Source: JAAYJR01 sp964563975 (GTDB lineage Bacteria > Bacteroidota > Bacteroidia > Bacteroidales > Prolixibacteraceae). From it: a DNA stretch of 23,710 nt. Of this stretch, positions 14,784-22,484 are shown piece by piece. The stretch lies in the NCBI GenBank assembly GCA_964563975.1, contig CAZLZJ010000034.1, positions 1 through 23,710 on the forward strand. The letters run 5' to 3'. The position numbers were made by a program, and so were the translations under genes. The notes beneath the pieces are model-generated. The model saw nothing but the letters and a program-made list of their open reading frames with translations. It was not told the origin of the DNA and did no database searches. Position 1 is the first letter of the stretch, and each line of letters opens with the position of its first letter.

Positions 14784-16043
14784 ATGACTATAAAAAATTT
14801 TATTAATCGCCGCCACTTTATAGGCACTACAGCTGCAGCTGCCGGCGGACTTATTTTACCTGCAAATAACATTTTTAGTATGACCGGAGACACCTTTCCT
14901 TCAAATAAACATTTTTGGTACAGAAGAGCTGCAAATGATCCTTATATTGATACCCAAACTAAAAATATGGCTTTCGGATATACAGCCGATGCTATTTTTA
15001 TGTCTGAAGATAACAGCCATACATGGCCTCACCGGGCAGATTTTTGGGATGCCAAAAATATTACCTTCAGCCACATTTTTGAAAATGGGAATATTCTTTT
15101 TGCAACTCGTAACCGCTTATATTTAAGCACCGACAAGCTTAGTACATACAGGGAGATAATAATGAAAAACCCTGACGGGTCAGATTACCTGCCCCATATT
15201 CCTAAAAATCCTGAAAATCCGGGCTGGTATTTTACTACCCTTACCGGGGTTAACAGCTGGATCATTGATGGGCGCGAAATTTTAGTATGGGGTAATTATG
15301 GCAATGTAGCAGGCGGTGCAGTACCTATAAATATATATTATTCAACTGATAACGGGCAAACTGTAAAAATCGCTTATGCATTTGGCATTAATCCATACAG
15401 ACATGATGATGGAGCACATGGCGGAACAACAGGAAATCCTATTGGCAATCCCGATAATTCTAAATTTTGCCGCCACATTCATTGCGTAACATATAACCCT
15501 GACGAAAAGGCTTTTTATGCATGTACGGGCGATGGCGACAGACCGGAAGGTCACGAATGCAAATGGCTGAGAGGTACATATGATCTGGCAAAAGATAAAT
15601 GGAACTGGGAAATAATTATTGAAGCAAGTCTGAATACCAGGTACAAAGGAGGAGGGATTAATTTTGTTGATGGTAAGTTATACTGGATCAGCGATGCTAA
15701 CGGGCCTGAACCGTGGGATCGCGGACTTTTTTGTTGTAACCCGGCAGATATTGCCAACACAAAAGCCCATAAGTTACTATTTCACCCAAAATATGAATGT
15801 GCCAATATGATTATACAGGATGGTGTGATTCTTGCAGGACATTATGCAACGGCATCACCTTGGGAATGCGGTATAATCTATTCGCCCGATATGGGAAAAA
15901 CATGGGTGGAATACGACCTTAAAGAGTATGGACCAAGATCACCTATCCAGTTTCAAAAGAAAAACGATGAAGGATGGTTCCGGGTTGACCTGCGTTCCGG
16001 CTGGATAAATGTTGCAGATGTGCTTTTCATAAAACCCAAATAA
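14784..16043 (+). CDS. Tat-exported BNR/Asp-box beta-propeller protein, copy 2
   Basis: This 419-residue protein aligns with the preceding one along its whole length, about 60% identical by eye, so the two arose by tandem duplication. It has the same twin-arginine start (NRRHFIGTTAAAAGG) and Asp-box-like repeats SEDNSHTW (74-81), YSTDNGQT and YSPDMGKTW. The blocks RHIH, FYACTGDG, WLRGTYD, LNTRYK and YWISDANGPEPWDRG are unchanged. Divergence is mainly in the signal and linker, in the glycine-rich loop near residues 200-225, and around the third Asp-box (ASPWECGIIYSP against ASPFTLGFMISP). The role is unknown; different ligands for the two copies are plausible. A strong terminator follows the stop codon. 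Confidence 0.85.
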   Translation: MTIKNFINRRHFIGTTAAAAGGLILPANNIFSMTGDTFPSNKHFWYRRAANDPYIDTQTKNMAFGYTADAIFMSEDNSHTWPHRADFWDAKNITFSHIFENGNILFATRNRLYLSTDKLSTYREIIMKNPDGSDYLPHIPKNPENPGWYFTTLTGVNSWIIDGREILVWGNYGNVAGGAVPINIYYSTDNGQTVKIAYAFGINPYRHDDGAHGGTTGNPIGNPDNSKFCRHIHCVTYNPDEKAFYACTGDGDRPEGHECKWLRGTYDLAKDKWNWEIIIEASLNTRYKGGGINFVDGKLYWISDANGPEPWDRGLFCCNPADIANTKAHKLLFHPKYECANMIIQDGVILAGHYATASPWECGIIYSPDMGKTWVEYDLKEYGPRSPIQFQKKNDEGWFRVDLRSGWINVADVLFIKPK

Positions 16044-16068
16044 AAGGCAAAAAAAACAGCTTGAAAAT

Positions 16069-16100
16069 ACCCATCCGTTCGTTATATGGTGCGGATGGGT
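16069..16100. terminator. Bidirectional terminator between propeller copy 2 and recN
   Basis: ACCCATCCG (16069-16077) and CGGATGGGT (16092-16100) form a perfect 9-base stem with a 14-base loop. It is followed by TTTAAATTT and preceded by an A-rich stretch, so it can work on both strands. It lies between convergent genes whose stops are at 16043 and 16115. Confidence 0.85.
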
Positions 16101-16114
16101 TTAAATTTATATGA

Positions 16115-17770
16115 TCAATTATTTAAAAGCTCTTTTACCGTTTTTACCGTAAAGTCAGAAAAATTTTCTCCCCCTAACATTTTTGCAAGTTCCTCTATCC
16201 TTTCTGATTGTTCAAGCAGCTTGACAGAGGTGTGAGTGATACTATCCCTTTCATATTTAAATACCTTAAAATGAGCATCACCTTTAGCAGCAATTTGCGG
16301 TAAATGGGTAATATTTATAATCTGAGCTGATAAAGAAAACTCCTTTAAAATATTTCCCATTTTCAATGCTATTTCACCTGATACACCTGAATCTATTTCA
16401 TCAAAAATGATTGTGGGCAATGCTTTTGAAGTACGTAATAAATTTTTTACTGCCAGCATCAACCTTGACATCTCACCCCCGGAAGCTATCTTGGAAATTT
16501 CAGCAGGAGGTATATCCGGATTGGCACTAAAAAGAAACTCAACAGAATCTCTTCCAAAAGCAGAAAAATCGGCCAGAAACTCATGGCGGACAATAAACCT
16601 CGATTTTGTTATACCCAGTTGCCCCAACACTGACATAACCGACTTCTCAATAGCAACAAATGAACTTTTTCTTTTCACGCTCAGCTCATCTGCTTTTTTT
16701 TGCAGTTTTTCTCTTGTAGTTTCCAGTTTCTCATTTAGTTCACCAAGCTGTTCGCCATATCCTGTAACTTGTTTAATCTTTTCTCCGAAAATTTTCTTTA
16801 AGCCAAGCAGCTCTTTTATCGAGGAAACATGATGTTTTTGCTCAAGACTATAAATCAAATTTAATCTGTCATTGACAAAATCTATACGAGCCGGATCATA
16901 TTCAATTTTTCCCGTCAGGCTTTCCAGCTCATCCAAAATATCTTTCAACTCTAACCGGCAAACCTGCACTCTTTCGGCAAAACCATGAGCTTCGTCAATA
17001 TATTTTCCAATGCCGGACATTTTTTTATAACACTCAACAAGATTTCCAATAACCGAAAAATTTTCATCATCGAGCAAATCCGCCACATCAGAAAGTGTAC
17101 TTTTTATCTCTTCCGCATGAATCAATTTCTCTAATTCAGCTTCCAGTTCCTCCTGTTCCGGCTCCCGAAGCAAAGCACTATTCAACTGATTATACTGAAA
17201 CTGATAATAATCAAGATCGGAAGACTCTTTCTCCGACTTTTCTTTAAGCCCGGAAAGCTCTTTCTTAAATGTGGTATATTTATTGTACAACTCTTTGTAC
17301 TCATCTGATATTTTACCGGCAGATGCAACAGTATCGATTAAGTTAAGCTGAAACATCTGGTTCGACAACTCAAGATTCTGATGTTGCGAATGAATATCAA
17401 CAAGTTTTAACCCGGCTTTCGCCATTATTTTCAGGGTTACCGGAGTGTCATTAATAAAGGATCTTGATTTACCCGAAGGAGTGATTTCACGCCGGAAAAT
17501 AGCTATATCGTCATAATCGAGATCATATTTCAGGAAAAAATCTTTCAGCTTATATTGCCTGATATCAAAATGACCCTCTACAACACATTTCTTATCTCTG
17601 TTTCTTAGAACTGAAAGATCAGCACGGTTTCCCAAAATCAGCCCGAGAGCTCCAAGAATAATTGATTTACCTGCGCCTGTTTCGCCGGTAACTGTATTCA
17701 AGCCTCTTTGAAATTGTACAGAGAGTTCATGTATAAGAGCATAGTTGGAAATAGTCAGCTTTATCAGCAT
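16115..17770 (-). CDS. recN: DNA repair protein RecN
   Basis: RecN is an SMC-like ATPase acting early in double-strand-break repair. From the ATG at 17770 the protein has 551 residues, the usual length. It starts MLIKLTISNYALIHELSV, then Walker A GETGAGKSIILGALGLILGNRAD (from residue 29), a long central charged region (about 150-370) consistent with a coiled coil, the ABC signature ASGGEMSRLMLAVK, Walker B TIIFDEIDSGVSGE, and the His switch NITHLPQIA. A start four codons earlier would use TTG and place the N terminus beyond the family norm, so the ATG is chosen. It is the last gene of the cluster that begins with bamD, starting 15 bases after the stop of the DUF4835 gene. Confidence 0.96.
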   Translation of the reverse strand: MLIKLTISNYALIHELSVQFQRGLNTVTGETGAGKSIILGALGLILGNRADLSVLRNRDKKCVVEGHFDIRQYKLKDFFLKYDLDYDDIAIFRREITPSGKSRSFINDTPVTLKIMAKAGLKLVDIHSQHQNLELSNQMFQLNLIDTVASAGKISDEYKELYNKYTTFKKELSGLKEKSEKESSDLDYYQFQYNQLNSALLREPEQEELEAELEKLIHAEEIKSTLSDVADLLDDENFSVIGNLVECYKKMSGIGKYIDEAHGFAERVQVCRLELKDILDELESLTGKIEYDPARIDFVNDRLNLIYSLEQKHHVSSIKELLGLKKIFGEKIKQVTGYGEQLGELNEKLETTREKLQKKADELSVKRKSSFVAIEKSVMSVLGQLGITKSRFIVRHEFLADFSAFGRDSVEFLFSANPDIPPAEISKIASGGEMSRLMLAVKNLLRTSKALPTIIFDEIDSGVSGEIALKMGNILKEFSLSAQIINITHLPQIAAKGDAHFKVFKYERDSITHTSVKLLEQSERIEELAKMLGGENFSDFTVKTVKELLNN

Positions 17771-17785
17771 TTTTAACCACAACTT

Positions 17786-18691
17786 TTAAAAACCTTCGTT
17801 CTCGGCAATTTTCTGATATTTACTGCCGTTTGAGGGATCTACTTCATTTAATAAAGCCATTATCCGGTTTCTCTCATCAGGGAATGATTTAGAAAAAACA
17901 TTCACCAGCTCATCAGCTTTGGCATCAAAAAACATCTGCAGAATATAAAGGGAAGGACGTCTTCTGAACACTTTCTGGACATCTCTCAGCGATTCGGCAA
18001 TCACTGCCCTGCCCTCCTCCTGTCGTTCCGACATCATATCAAGTCCCATCCGGTGATAACTATACATGCAAGAACGAAAATCTGAATATGATTTATTAAG
18101 TATATTCTCAATCAGCCAATAACGGTTTCGCTCACTTTCAAATGCTTTCCATCCCTTTTCCCTGGCATTTTGTGAATTATTAACAATTGCCTGGGCTTTC
18201 TCAAAATAGGATGTTCCTCCTTCAGGCGAAAAAGTATCATAATCAAAGCCAAGAATAATATATGCATAAAAAGCAAGAATATTGGTAAGATTATCCCTAT
18301 TAGAGGTTTCATTAAATTCAAGTGGCTGAAACTCAACATAACGACAATGAAAATCATTATCCTTAATATTTAAAACCGTTGTTTCATAACTTGAGTTGAA
18401 CACAGGACGTGTAAGCTGTACCTGAACAGAACCCTTAAATTCATCGGCAGAAAATTGCTCTTCAAGTCTGATCAGAATATTGCACCTGATCTTTTCATCA
18501 TATTGATAAAGATGCTCAGTCCATTTCCGGTTATTCATAAATTCATAAATATCTGCCTGCATTGTCTGAAACAACTGTCTGTTGGCACCCTGTAACTTTT
18601 GTGCGGAAACTGTTACATTACATCTCAGTTCCTGTGCCAACAAGGAGCCTGAAAACAATAACCCGAATATTATAGCCAAGAACTGTTTCAT
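17786..18691 (-). CDS. Exported DUF4835 family protein
   Basis: A 301-residue protein with a signal peptide (MKQFLAIIFGLLFSGSLLAQ, cleavage before ELRC). The mature sequence fits DUF4835: ELRCNVTVSAQKLQGANRQLF with MQADIYEFMNNRKWTEH, FKGSVQVQLTRPVFNSSYETTVLNIKDNDF, and NLTNILAFYAYIILGFDYDTFSPEGGTSYFEKAQAIVNNSQ. Databases have connected this family with the type IX secretion system under the name PorD. I recall that association but cannot confirm it here, so no symbol is given. The gene stands between coaBC and recN in the minus-strand cluster, and its product is periplasmic or envelope-bound. Its position downstream of bamD is compatible with an envelope role. Confidence 0.88.
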   Translation of the reverse strand: MKQFLAIIFGLLFSGSLLAQELRCNVTVSAQKLQGANRQLFQTMQADIYEFMNNRKWTEHLYQYDEKIRCNILIRLEEQFSADEFKGSVQVQLTRPVFNSSYETTVLNIKDNDFHCRYVEFQPLEFNETSNRDNLTNILAFYAYIILGFDYDTFSPEGGTSYFEKAQAIVNNSQNAREKGWKAFESERNRYWLIENILNKSYSDFRSCMYSYHRMGLDMMSERQEEGRAVIAESLRDVQKVFRRRPSLYILQMFFDAKADELVNVFSKSFPDERNRIMALLNEVDPSNGSKYQKIAENEGF

Positions 18692-18729
18692 AAATAAAAA
18701 TATTAAAAATGACCTGAACCGGAAAAATA

Positions 18730-19932
18730 TTATCTGATTAATGAATAAATTTTTTCAACAATATCAGCTGCTGCCTCCCTCTTACTTTTTAACTCAAAAA
18801 AATGGGTTTTATTGTCATTGCCGATAATGGTGATCTTATTTGTGTCAAAGTTAAAGCCTGCACCGGGATCATTTAATGAATTCAATACAATGAAATCAAA
18901 ATTTTTCTTTTTTAATTTACTTTTTGCATTTTCAATTTCATTACTGCTCTCCAAAGCAAAGCCAACAAGCAACTGGCCTTCTCTTTTTATTTTCCCCAAT
19001 TTAGCCGCAATATCTGCAGTAGGTTTGAAAGAAATTACTATTTCATTTTCAGTCCGCTTTGTCTTCTGCGACTCCACATTTACAGGAGTAAAATCCGATA
19101 CTGCCGCTGCCATAACGGCTCCGTCACATTCGGGAAAATATCTGAGACACTCATTATACATCTCTTCAGCAGACTCAATTTTAACGGTTTTTATATTTGG
19201 AGAACTTGCAGAAATTTGAACCGGACCGGTTATCAATACAACTTCAGCTCCACAGAAGGCAAGTTCTTCAGCAACTGCAAAACCCATTTTGCCGGATGAA
19301 CAGTTACCTATAAACCTAACCGGATCAATCATTTCATAAGTGGGTCCGGCTGAAACCAAAAACTTCTTATTCAGAAGTTTTTTTTTTCGGCTTAAATAAT
19401 CTGCAACAATATTAACAATACTTTCCGGTTCCTGTAACCGCCCCTTACCTGTAAGTCCGCTGGCAAGTTCTCCTTCACCGGGTTCGATAATGATATTCCC
19501 ATACTCTTTCAAAGTATTAATATTTTTCACTGTTGAAGAGTGTCTATACATATCAATATCCATGGCAGGAGCGACAAAAACCGGGCATTTGGCCGACAAA
19601 TAGGTAGTAATCAGCATATTATCGGCTATACCACATGCCATCTTTCCAATTGTGGAAGCAGTAGCGGGGGCAATAATCATAACATCTGCCCACAACCCAA
19701 GATCAACATGACTATGCCATGTTCCATCTTTTGATGAAAAAAACTCACTGACAACCGGTTTACCTGAAATAGCCGACAGGGTTAGAGGAGTGATAAACTC
19801 TTTCCCCGAAGGAGTGATCACAACCTGAACCTCAGCTCCCTCTTTAATTAAAAGCCGTAAAAGTATAGCTGCTTTATAAGCAGCTATACTTCCGGTTATT
19901 CCAACAATTATTTTTATATTTTTAAGCCTCAT
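18730..19932 (-). CDS. coaBC: Bifunctional phosphopantothenoylcysteine decarboxylase / phosphopantothenate--cysteine ligase
   Basis: CoaBC performs two successive steps of coenzyme A synthesis: CTP-dependent coupling of cysteine to 4'-phosphopantothenate (CoaB, C-terminal) and FMN-dependent decarboxylation of the product (CoaC, N-terminal). The 400-residue length is standard. CoaC shows GITGSIAAYKA (11-21), WHSHVDLGLWAD with catalytic His75, and APAMDIDMY (121-129) at the PAMNxxM position. CoaB shows SAGPTYEMIDPVRFIGNCSSGKMG (194-217), VMAAAVSDF and VGFALES. The loop that holds catalytic Cys158 in E. coli (ACG) reads LASGLTGKGR here, with Ser157 in place of Cys. The gene follows rpoZ after 10 bases, in one operon. 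Confidence 0.96.
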   Translation of the reverse strand: MRLKNIKIIVGITGSIAAYKAAILLRLLIKEGAEVQVVITPSGKEFITPLTLSAISGKPVVSEFFSSKDGTWHSHVDLGLWADVMIIAPATASTIGKMACGIADNMLITTYLSAKCPVFVAPAMDIDMYRHSSTVKNINTLKEYGNIIIEPGEGELASGLTGKGRLQEPESIVNIVADYLSRKKKLLNKKFLVSAGPTYEMIDPVRFIGNCSSGKMGFAVAEELAFCGAEVVLITGPVQISASSPNIKTVKIESAEEMYNECLRYFPECDGAVMAAAVSDFTPVNVESQKTKRTENEIVISFKPTADIAAKLGKIKREGQLLVGFALESSNEIENAKSKLKKKNFDFIVLNSLNDPGAGFNFDTNKITIIGNDNKTHFFELKSKREAAADIVEKIYSLIR

Positions 19933-19942
19933 TGGCTTATAT

Positions 19943-20278
19943 TTAAATAATATATTTACTCTCTTTTGCAGGATTACGATGATATATCTGACCCTCTTCC
20001 CACTCTTGAAAGGAGATAAGAGTGGGCTTTGGTAGCCGTTCGTAAAACTTGGATATTTCTATCTGTTCCCGGTTTTCAAAAATTTCTTCCAAATTATCTG
20101 TAAAAGAGGCAAACTCCTGCAATTTTTGATTCAGTTCTTCTTTTAACTCAGAAGCAATCTGATTTGCTCTTTTTGCAAGAATCATAACTGTTTCATAGAC
20201 ATTATCAGTCTCGGTTGTCAGTATATTCAAGTCCCTGGGCACAGTAGTTTGAGATGCTTTTGTCTTTTTGTAATCCAT
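19943..20278 (-). CDS. rpoZ: DNA-directed RNA polymerase omega subunit
   Basis: Omega is a small accessory subunit that helps RNA polymerase assembly by chaperoning beta-prime. This 111-residue protein is the Bacteroidota form, longer than E. coli omega. The conserved core is DNVYETVMILAKRANQIASELK (residues 25-46), matching the omega pattern of a helix with R-A-x-Q-I. The C-terminal tail with KPTLISFQEWEEGQIYHRNP is the lineage-specific part. It lies 3 bases after the bamD stop and 10 bases before coaBC, an arrangement consistent with one transcript. The short length and lack of motifs beyond the core are normal. Confidence 0.9.
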   Translation of the reverse strand: MDYKKTKASQTTVPRDLNILTTETDNVYETVMILAKRANQIASELKEELNQKLQEFASFTDNLEEIFENREQIEISKFYERLPKPTLISFQEWEEGQIYHRNPAKESKYII

Positions 20279-20281
20279 TTT

Positions 20282-21100
20282 CTAATTAATATTAGTTTCC
20301 TGCCCTGCTTCATAATTCAATAAATCTGCAAGGGTATTATAAAATTTATCTATCTCTTTTTTATAGGCGCTCTCAGGATATTCATCAATAAATGCAAAAT
20401 ATTCATCAAGAGCACTAGTGAGCCTCTCCTGCTTTTTATCTGCTATACTGTTTATTGCAAGCAGATATTTTGATTTTAGCAACATATACATCAGCTCTTC
20501 CCTGTATTGTGAATCCGGAAATTCTTTCAGGCTGTTGGTTATTGCAATGGCAGCAGCTTTATAATTGTCAAAATCATAATAGAGCCTTGCATTAAGGTAA
20601 GATTTATGTATCAGCTTTGACTGCAGTTCATCAATCAGCCTGTTTGCCTCATCAATCCTTTCACTATATGGGAAAAGATTAACATACAATTGCAACGATT
20701 CAATGGCCTCCTTGGTAACAGCCTGATCAAGCCTGGCTTTAGGCGACAAAAGATAGGAACTGTAACCAATCATAAATTGTGACTCTTCATAATATTGACT
20801 TCCGGGGAACTCTTTTACTATAGACCGGTAATAATGCTTAGCCATCAGGTAATCATTCTGCCCCATCATACACTTTGCATAATAATAATAAACCTGATCA
20901 GCCCTGTTAGTGCCGCGATAAATATTCACCAGATCTTTAAATAATCCTCCGGATTTTGTATAATCTCCTTTTTCAAAATACTCAACTGCCTTCTTATACT
21001 TAAATTCGTAGTCAGTACTTTTCACTACTTTATTGTAATCTCCGCACCCGGCCGGAAAAAACAATATAATAATTCCTAAGCAAAAATTTCTCAATTTCAT
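20282..21100 (-). CDS. bamD: Outer-membrane assembly lipoprotein BamD
   Basis: BamD is the essential lipoprotein partner of BamA in inserting beta-barrel proteins into the outer membrane. From the ATG at 21100 the protein has 272 residues: lipoprotein signal ending FPAGC, then tetratricopeptide-like repeats. Recognisable repeats are YEFKYKKAVEYFEKGDYTKSGGLFKDLVNIYRGTNRADQVYYYYAKC, MAKHYYRSIVKEFPGSQYYEESQFMIGYS, EAIESLQLYVNLFPYSERIDEANRLIDELQ and AIAITNSLKEFPDSQYREELMYMLLK. The alternative ATG two codons upstream (21106) lies at about the predicted transcription start, so the second ATG is preferred. This is the first gene of the minus-strand cluster and is divergent from the oxoamine synthase gene. 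Confidence 0.93.
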   Translation of the reverse strand: MKLRNFCLGIIILFFPAGCGDYNKVVKSTDYEFKYKKAVEYFEKGDYTKSGGLFKDLVNIYRGTNRADQVYYYYAKCMMGQNDYLMAKHYYRSIVKEFPGSQYYEESQFMIGYSSYLLSPKARLDQAVTKEAIESLQLYVNLFPYSERIDEANRLIDELQSKLIHKSYLNARLYYDFDNYKAAAIAITNSLKEFPDSQYREELMYMLLKSKYLLAINSIADKKQERLTSALDEYFAFIDEYPESAYKKEIDKFYNTLADLLNYEAGQETNIN

Positions 21101-21110
21101 AAACATAGCG

Positions 21111-21118
21111 CAAAAATA
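21111..21118 (-). promoter_or_regulatory. Candidate -7 box for the bamD cluster
   Basis: On the minus strand TATTTTTG followed by CGC matches the Bacteroidota -7 consensus. It would place the transcription start near 21104, a few bases before the ATG at 21100. No -33 TTG is found at the right distance, so the promoter is only half supported. Confidence 0.4.
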
Positions 21119-21164
21119 TATATTTTTTGATTAAGATGGAATCTTATTAAATGAATTTAACACA

Positions 21165-21195
21165 TTTGTAAAAGTTTTAAAAATGATTACTTTTG
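21165..21195 (+). promoter_or_regulatory. Promoter of the alpha-oxoamine synthase gene
   Basis: TTTG (21165-21168), 19 bases, and TACTTTTG (21188-21195) fit the Bacteroidota sigma consensus TTTG-N19-TAnnTTTG exactly. Transcription would start near 21202, about 21 bases before the GTG start codon. Confidence 0.65.
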
Positions 21196-21222
21196 TGTTT
21201 CTAATCTTAAATCAAATTTAAA

Positions 21223-22476
21223 GTGGATATATTTCAAAGAATCAGAACAAATCAAGGAGACATTGGTCAGCATATGAATAAGATCCATGGTTATTTTGCA
21301 TTTCCCAAGTTAGAGGGCGAGATAGATGCACATATGGATTTCAGAGGGAAAAAAGTCCTTACATGGAGCTTAAATAATTACCTTGGACTTGCCAATCATC
21401 CTGATATAAGAAAGGCTGATGCCGATGCAGCCAAGCAATATGGACTGGCCTATCCAATGGGCGCCCGAATGATGTCAGGCCAAACCGCCAAGCATGAACA
21501 ACTTGAAAGGGAACTGGCAGCATTCGTAAAAAAAGAGGATGCATTCCTTCTGAATTATGGATATCAGGGAATGGTTTCAATAATTGATGCACTATGCTGC
21601 AGAAACGATGTTATTGTATACGACTCAGAATCACATGCATGTATCCTTGACGGAGTACGGCTCCACATGGGTAAAAGGTTTGTATACACTCACAACAACA
21701 TAGAAAGCCTGAAAAAGCAACTTGAAAGAGCAACTAAACTTTCTGAAAAACAGGGAGGCGGGATTTTAATAATAACCGAAGGAGTTTTTGGAATGTCGGG
21801 CGACCTGGGCAAGCTTGATGAGATTGTTAAGTTAAAATCTGATTTCAACTTCAGATTATTGGTAGACGACGCACACGGATTTGGTGTGATGGGAAAAACC
21901 GGTGCCGGAACACCTGAGTTTTTTGGAGTTTCCGACCAGGTAGATTTACATTTTGGAACTTTTGCCAAAGCAATGGCAGGTATTGGAGCCTTTGTTGCCT
22001 GCGATACAGATGTTTGTTATTTCCTCAGATACAATATGAGATCCCAAACATTTGCAAAATCCTTACCGATGCCGATGGTGCTTGGATCATTGAAAAGATT
22101 AGAGATGCTCAGGGATATGCCTGAAATGCGTGAAAAACTATGGAATATTGTTACAGCACTGCAATCGGGATTAAAAGAGGCCGGATTTGATCTGGGCCGA
22201 ACAAATTCACAGGTAACACCGGTATATATGAAAGGAGGAATCGCCGAAGCTACGAATTTAGTTAGCGATCTAAGAGAAAACCACAAAGTCTTTTGCTCAA
22301 TTGTTGTATATCCGGTTATTCCTAAGGGAGAACTTATCCTCAGGCTCATACCTACTGCTACTCACACAATTGAAGATGTTAACTATACGGTTAATGCATT
22401 TAAAGAGGTGCGCAAAAAACTTGAAAGCGGTTTATATTCAAAAACAGAATTCGCCAATGTGGATGTTGATATGTAA
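21223..22476 (+). CDS. Alpha-oxoamine synthase family enzyme (serine palmitoyltransferase-like)
   Basis: A 417-residue PLP enzyme of the alpha-oxoamine synthase family, which condenses an amino acid with an acyl thioester. Motifs: SLNNYLGLANHP (49-60), SGQTAKHEQLERELA, DSESHACILDG with His138 stacking on PLP, ITEGVFGMSGD, VDDAHGFG (Asp216, His218) and the Schiff-base lysine in GTFAKAMAGIGAF (Lys249). Candidate roles are serine palmitoyltransferase for sphingolipids, cysteate acyltransferase for sulfonolipids, or 2-amino-3-ketobutyrate CoA ligase. The family alone does not decide, so no symbol is given. The start codon is GTG, supported by the promoter position and by the N-terminal sequence leading into GYFAFPKLEGEI. 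It is tail-to-tail with trxB, 8 bases apart. Confidence 0.9.
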   Translation: MDIFQRIRTNQGDIGQHMNKIHGYFAFPKLEGEIDAHMDFRGKKVLTWSLNNYLGLANHPDIRKADADAAKQYGLAYPMGARMMSGQTAKHEQLERELAAFVKKEDAFLLNYGYQGMVSIIDALCCRNDVIVYDSESHACILDGVRLHMGKRFVYTHNNIESLKKQLERATKLSEKQGGGILIITEGVFGMSGDLGKLDEIVKLKSDFNFRLLVDDAHGFGVMGKTGAGTPEFFGVSDQVDLHFGTFAKAMAGIGAFVACDTDVCYFLRYNMRSQTFAKSLPMPMVLGSLKRLEMLRDMPEMREKLWNIVTALQSGLKEAGFDLGRTNSQVTPVYMKGGIAEATNLVSDLRENHKVFCSIVVYPVIPKGELILRLIPTATHTIEDVNYTVNAFKEVRKKLESGLYSKTEFANVDVDM

Positions 22477-22484
22477 ATTTTCTG

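Noticed and set aside
16407..16832. A 141-codon plus-strand frame opposite recN
   Set aside because: The region is covered by the conserved ATPase end of RecN on the other strand, and the frame shows no family features.
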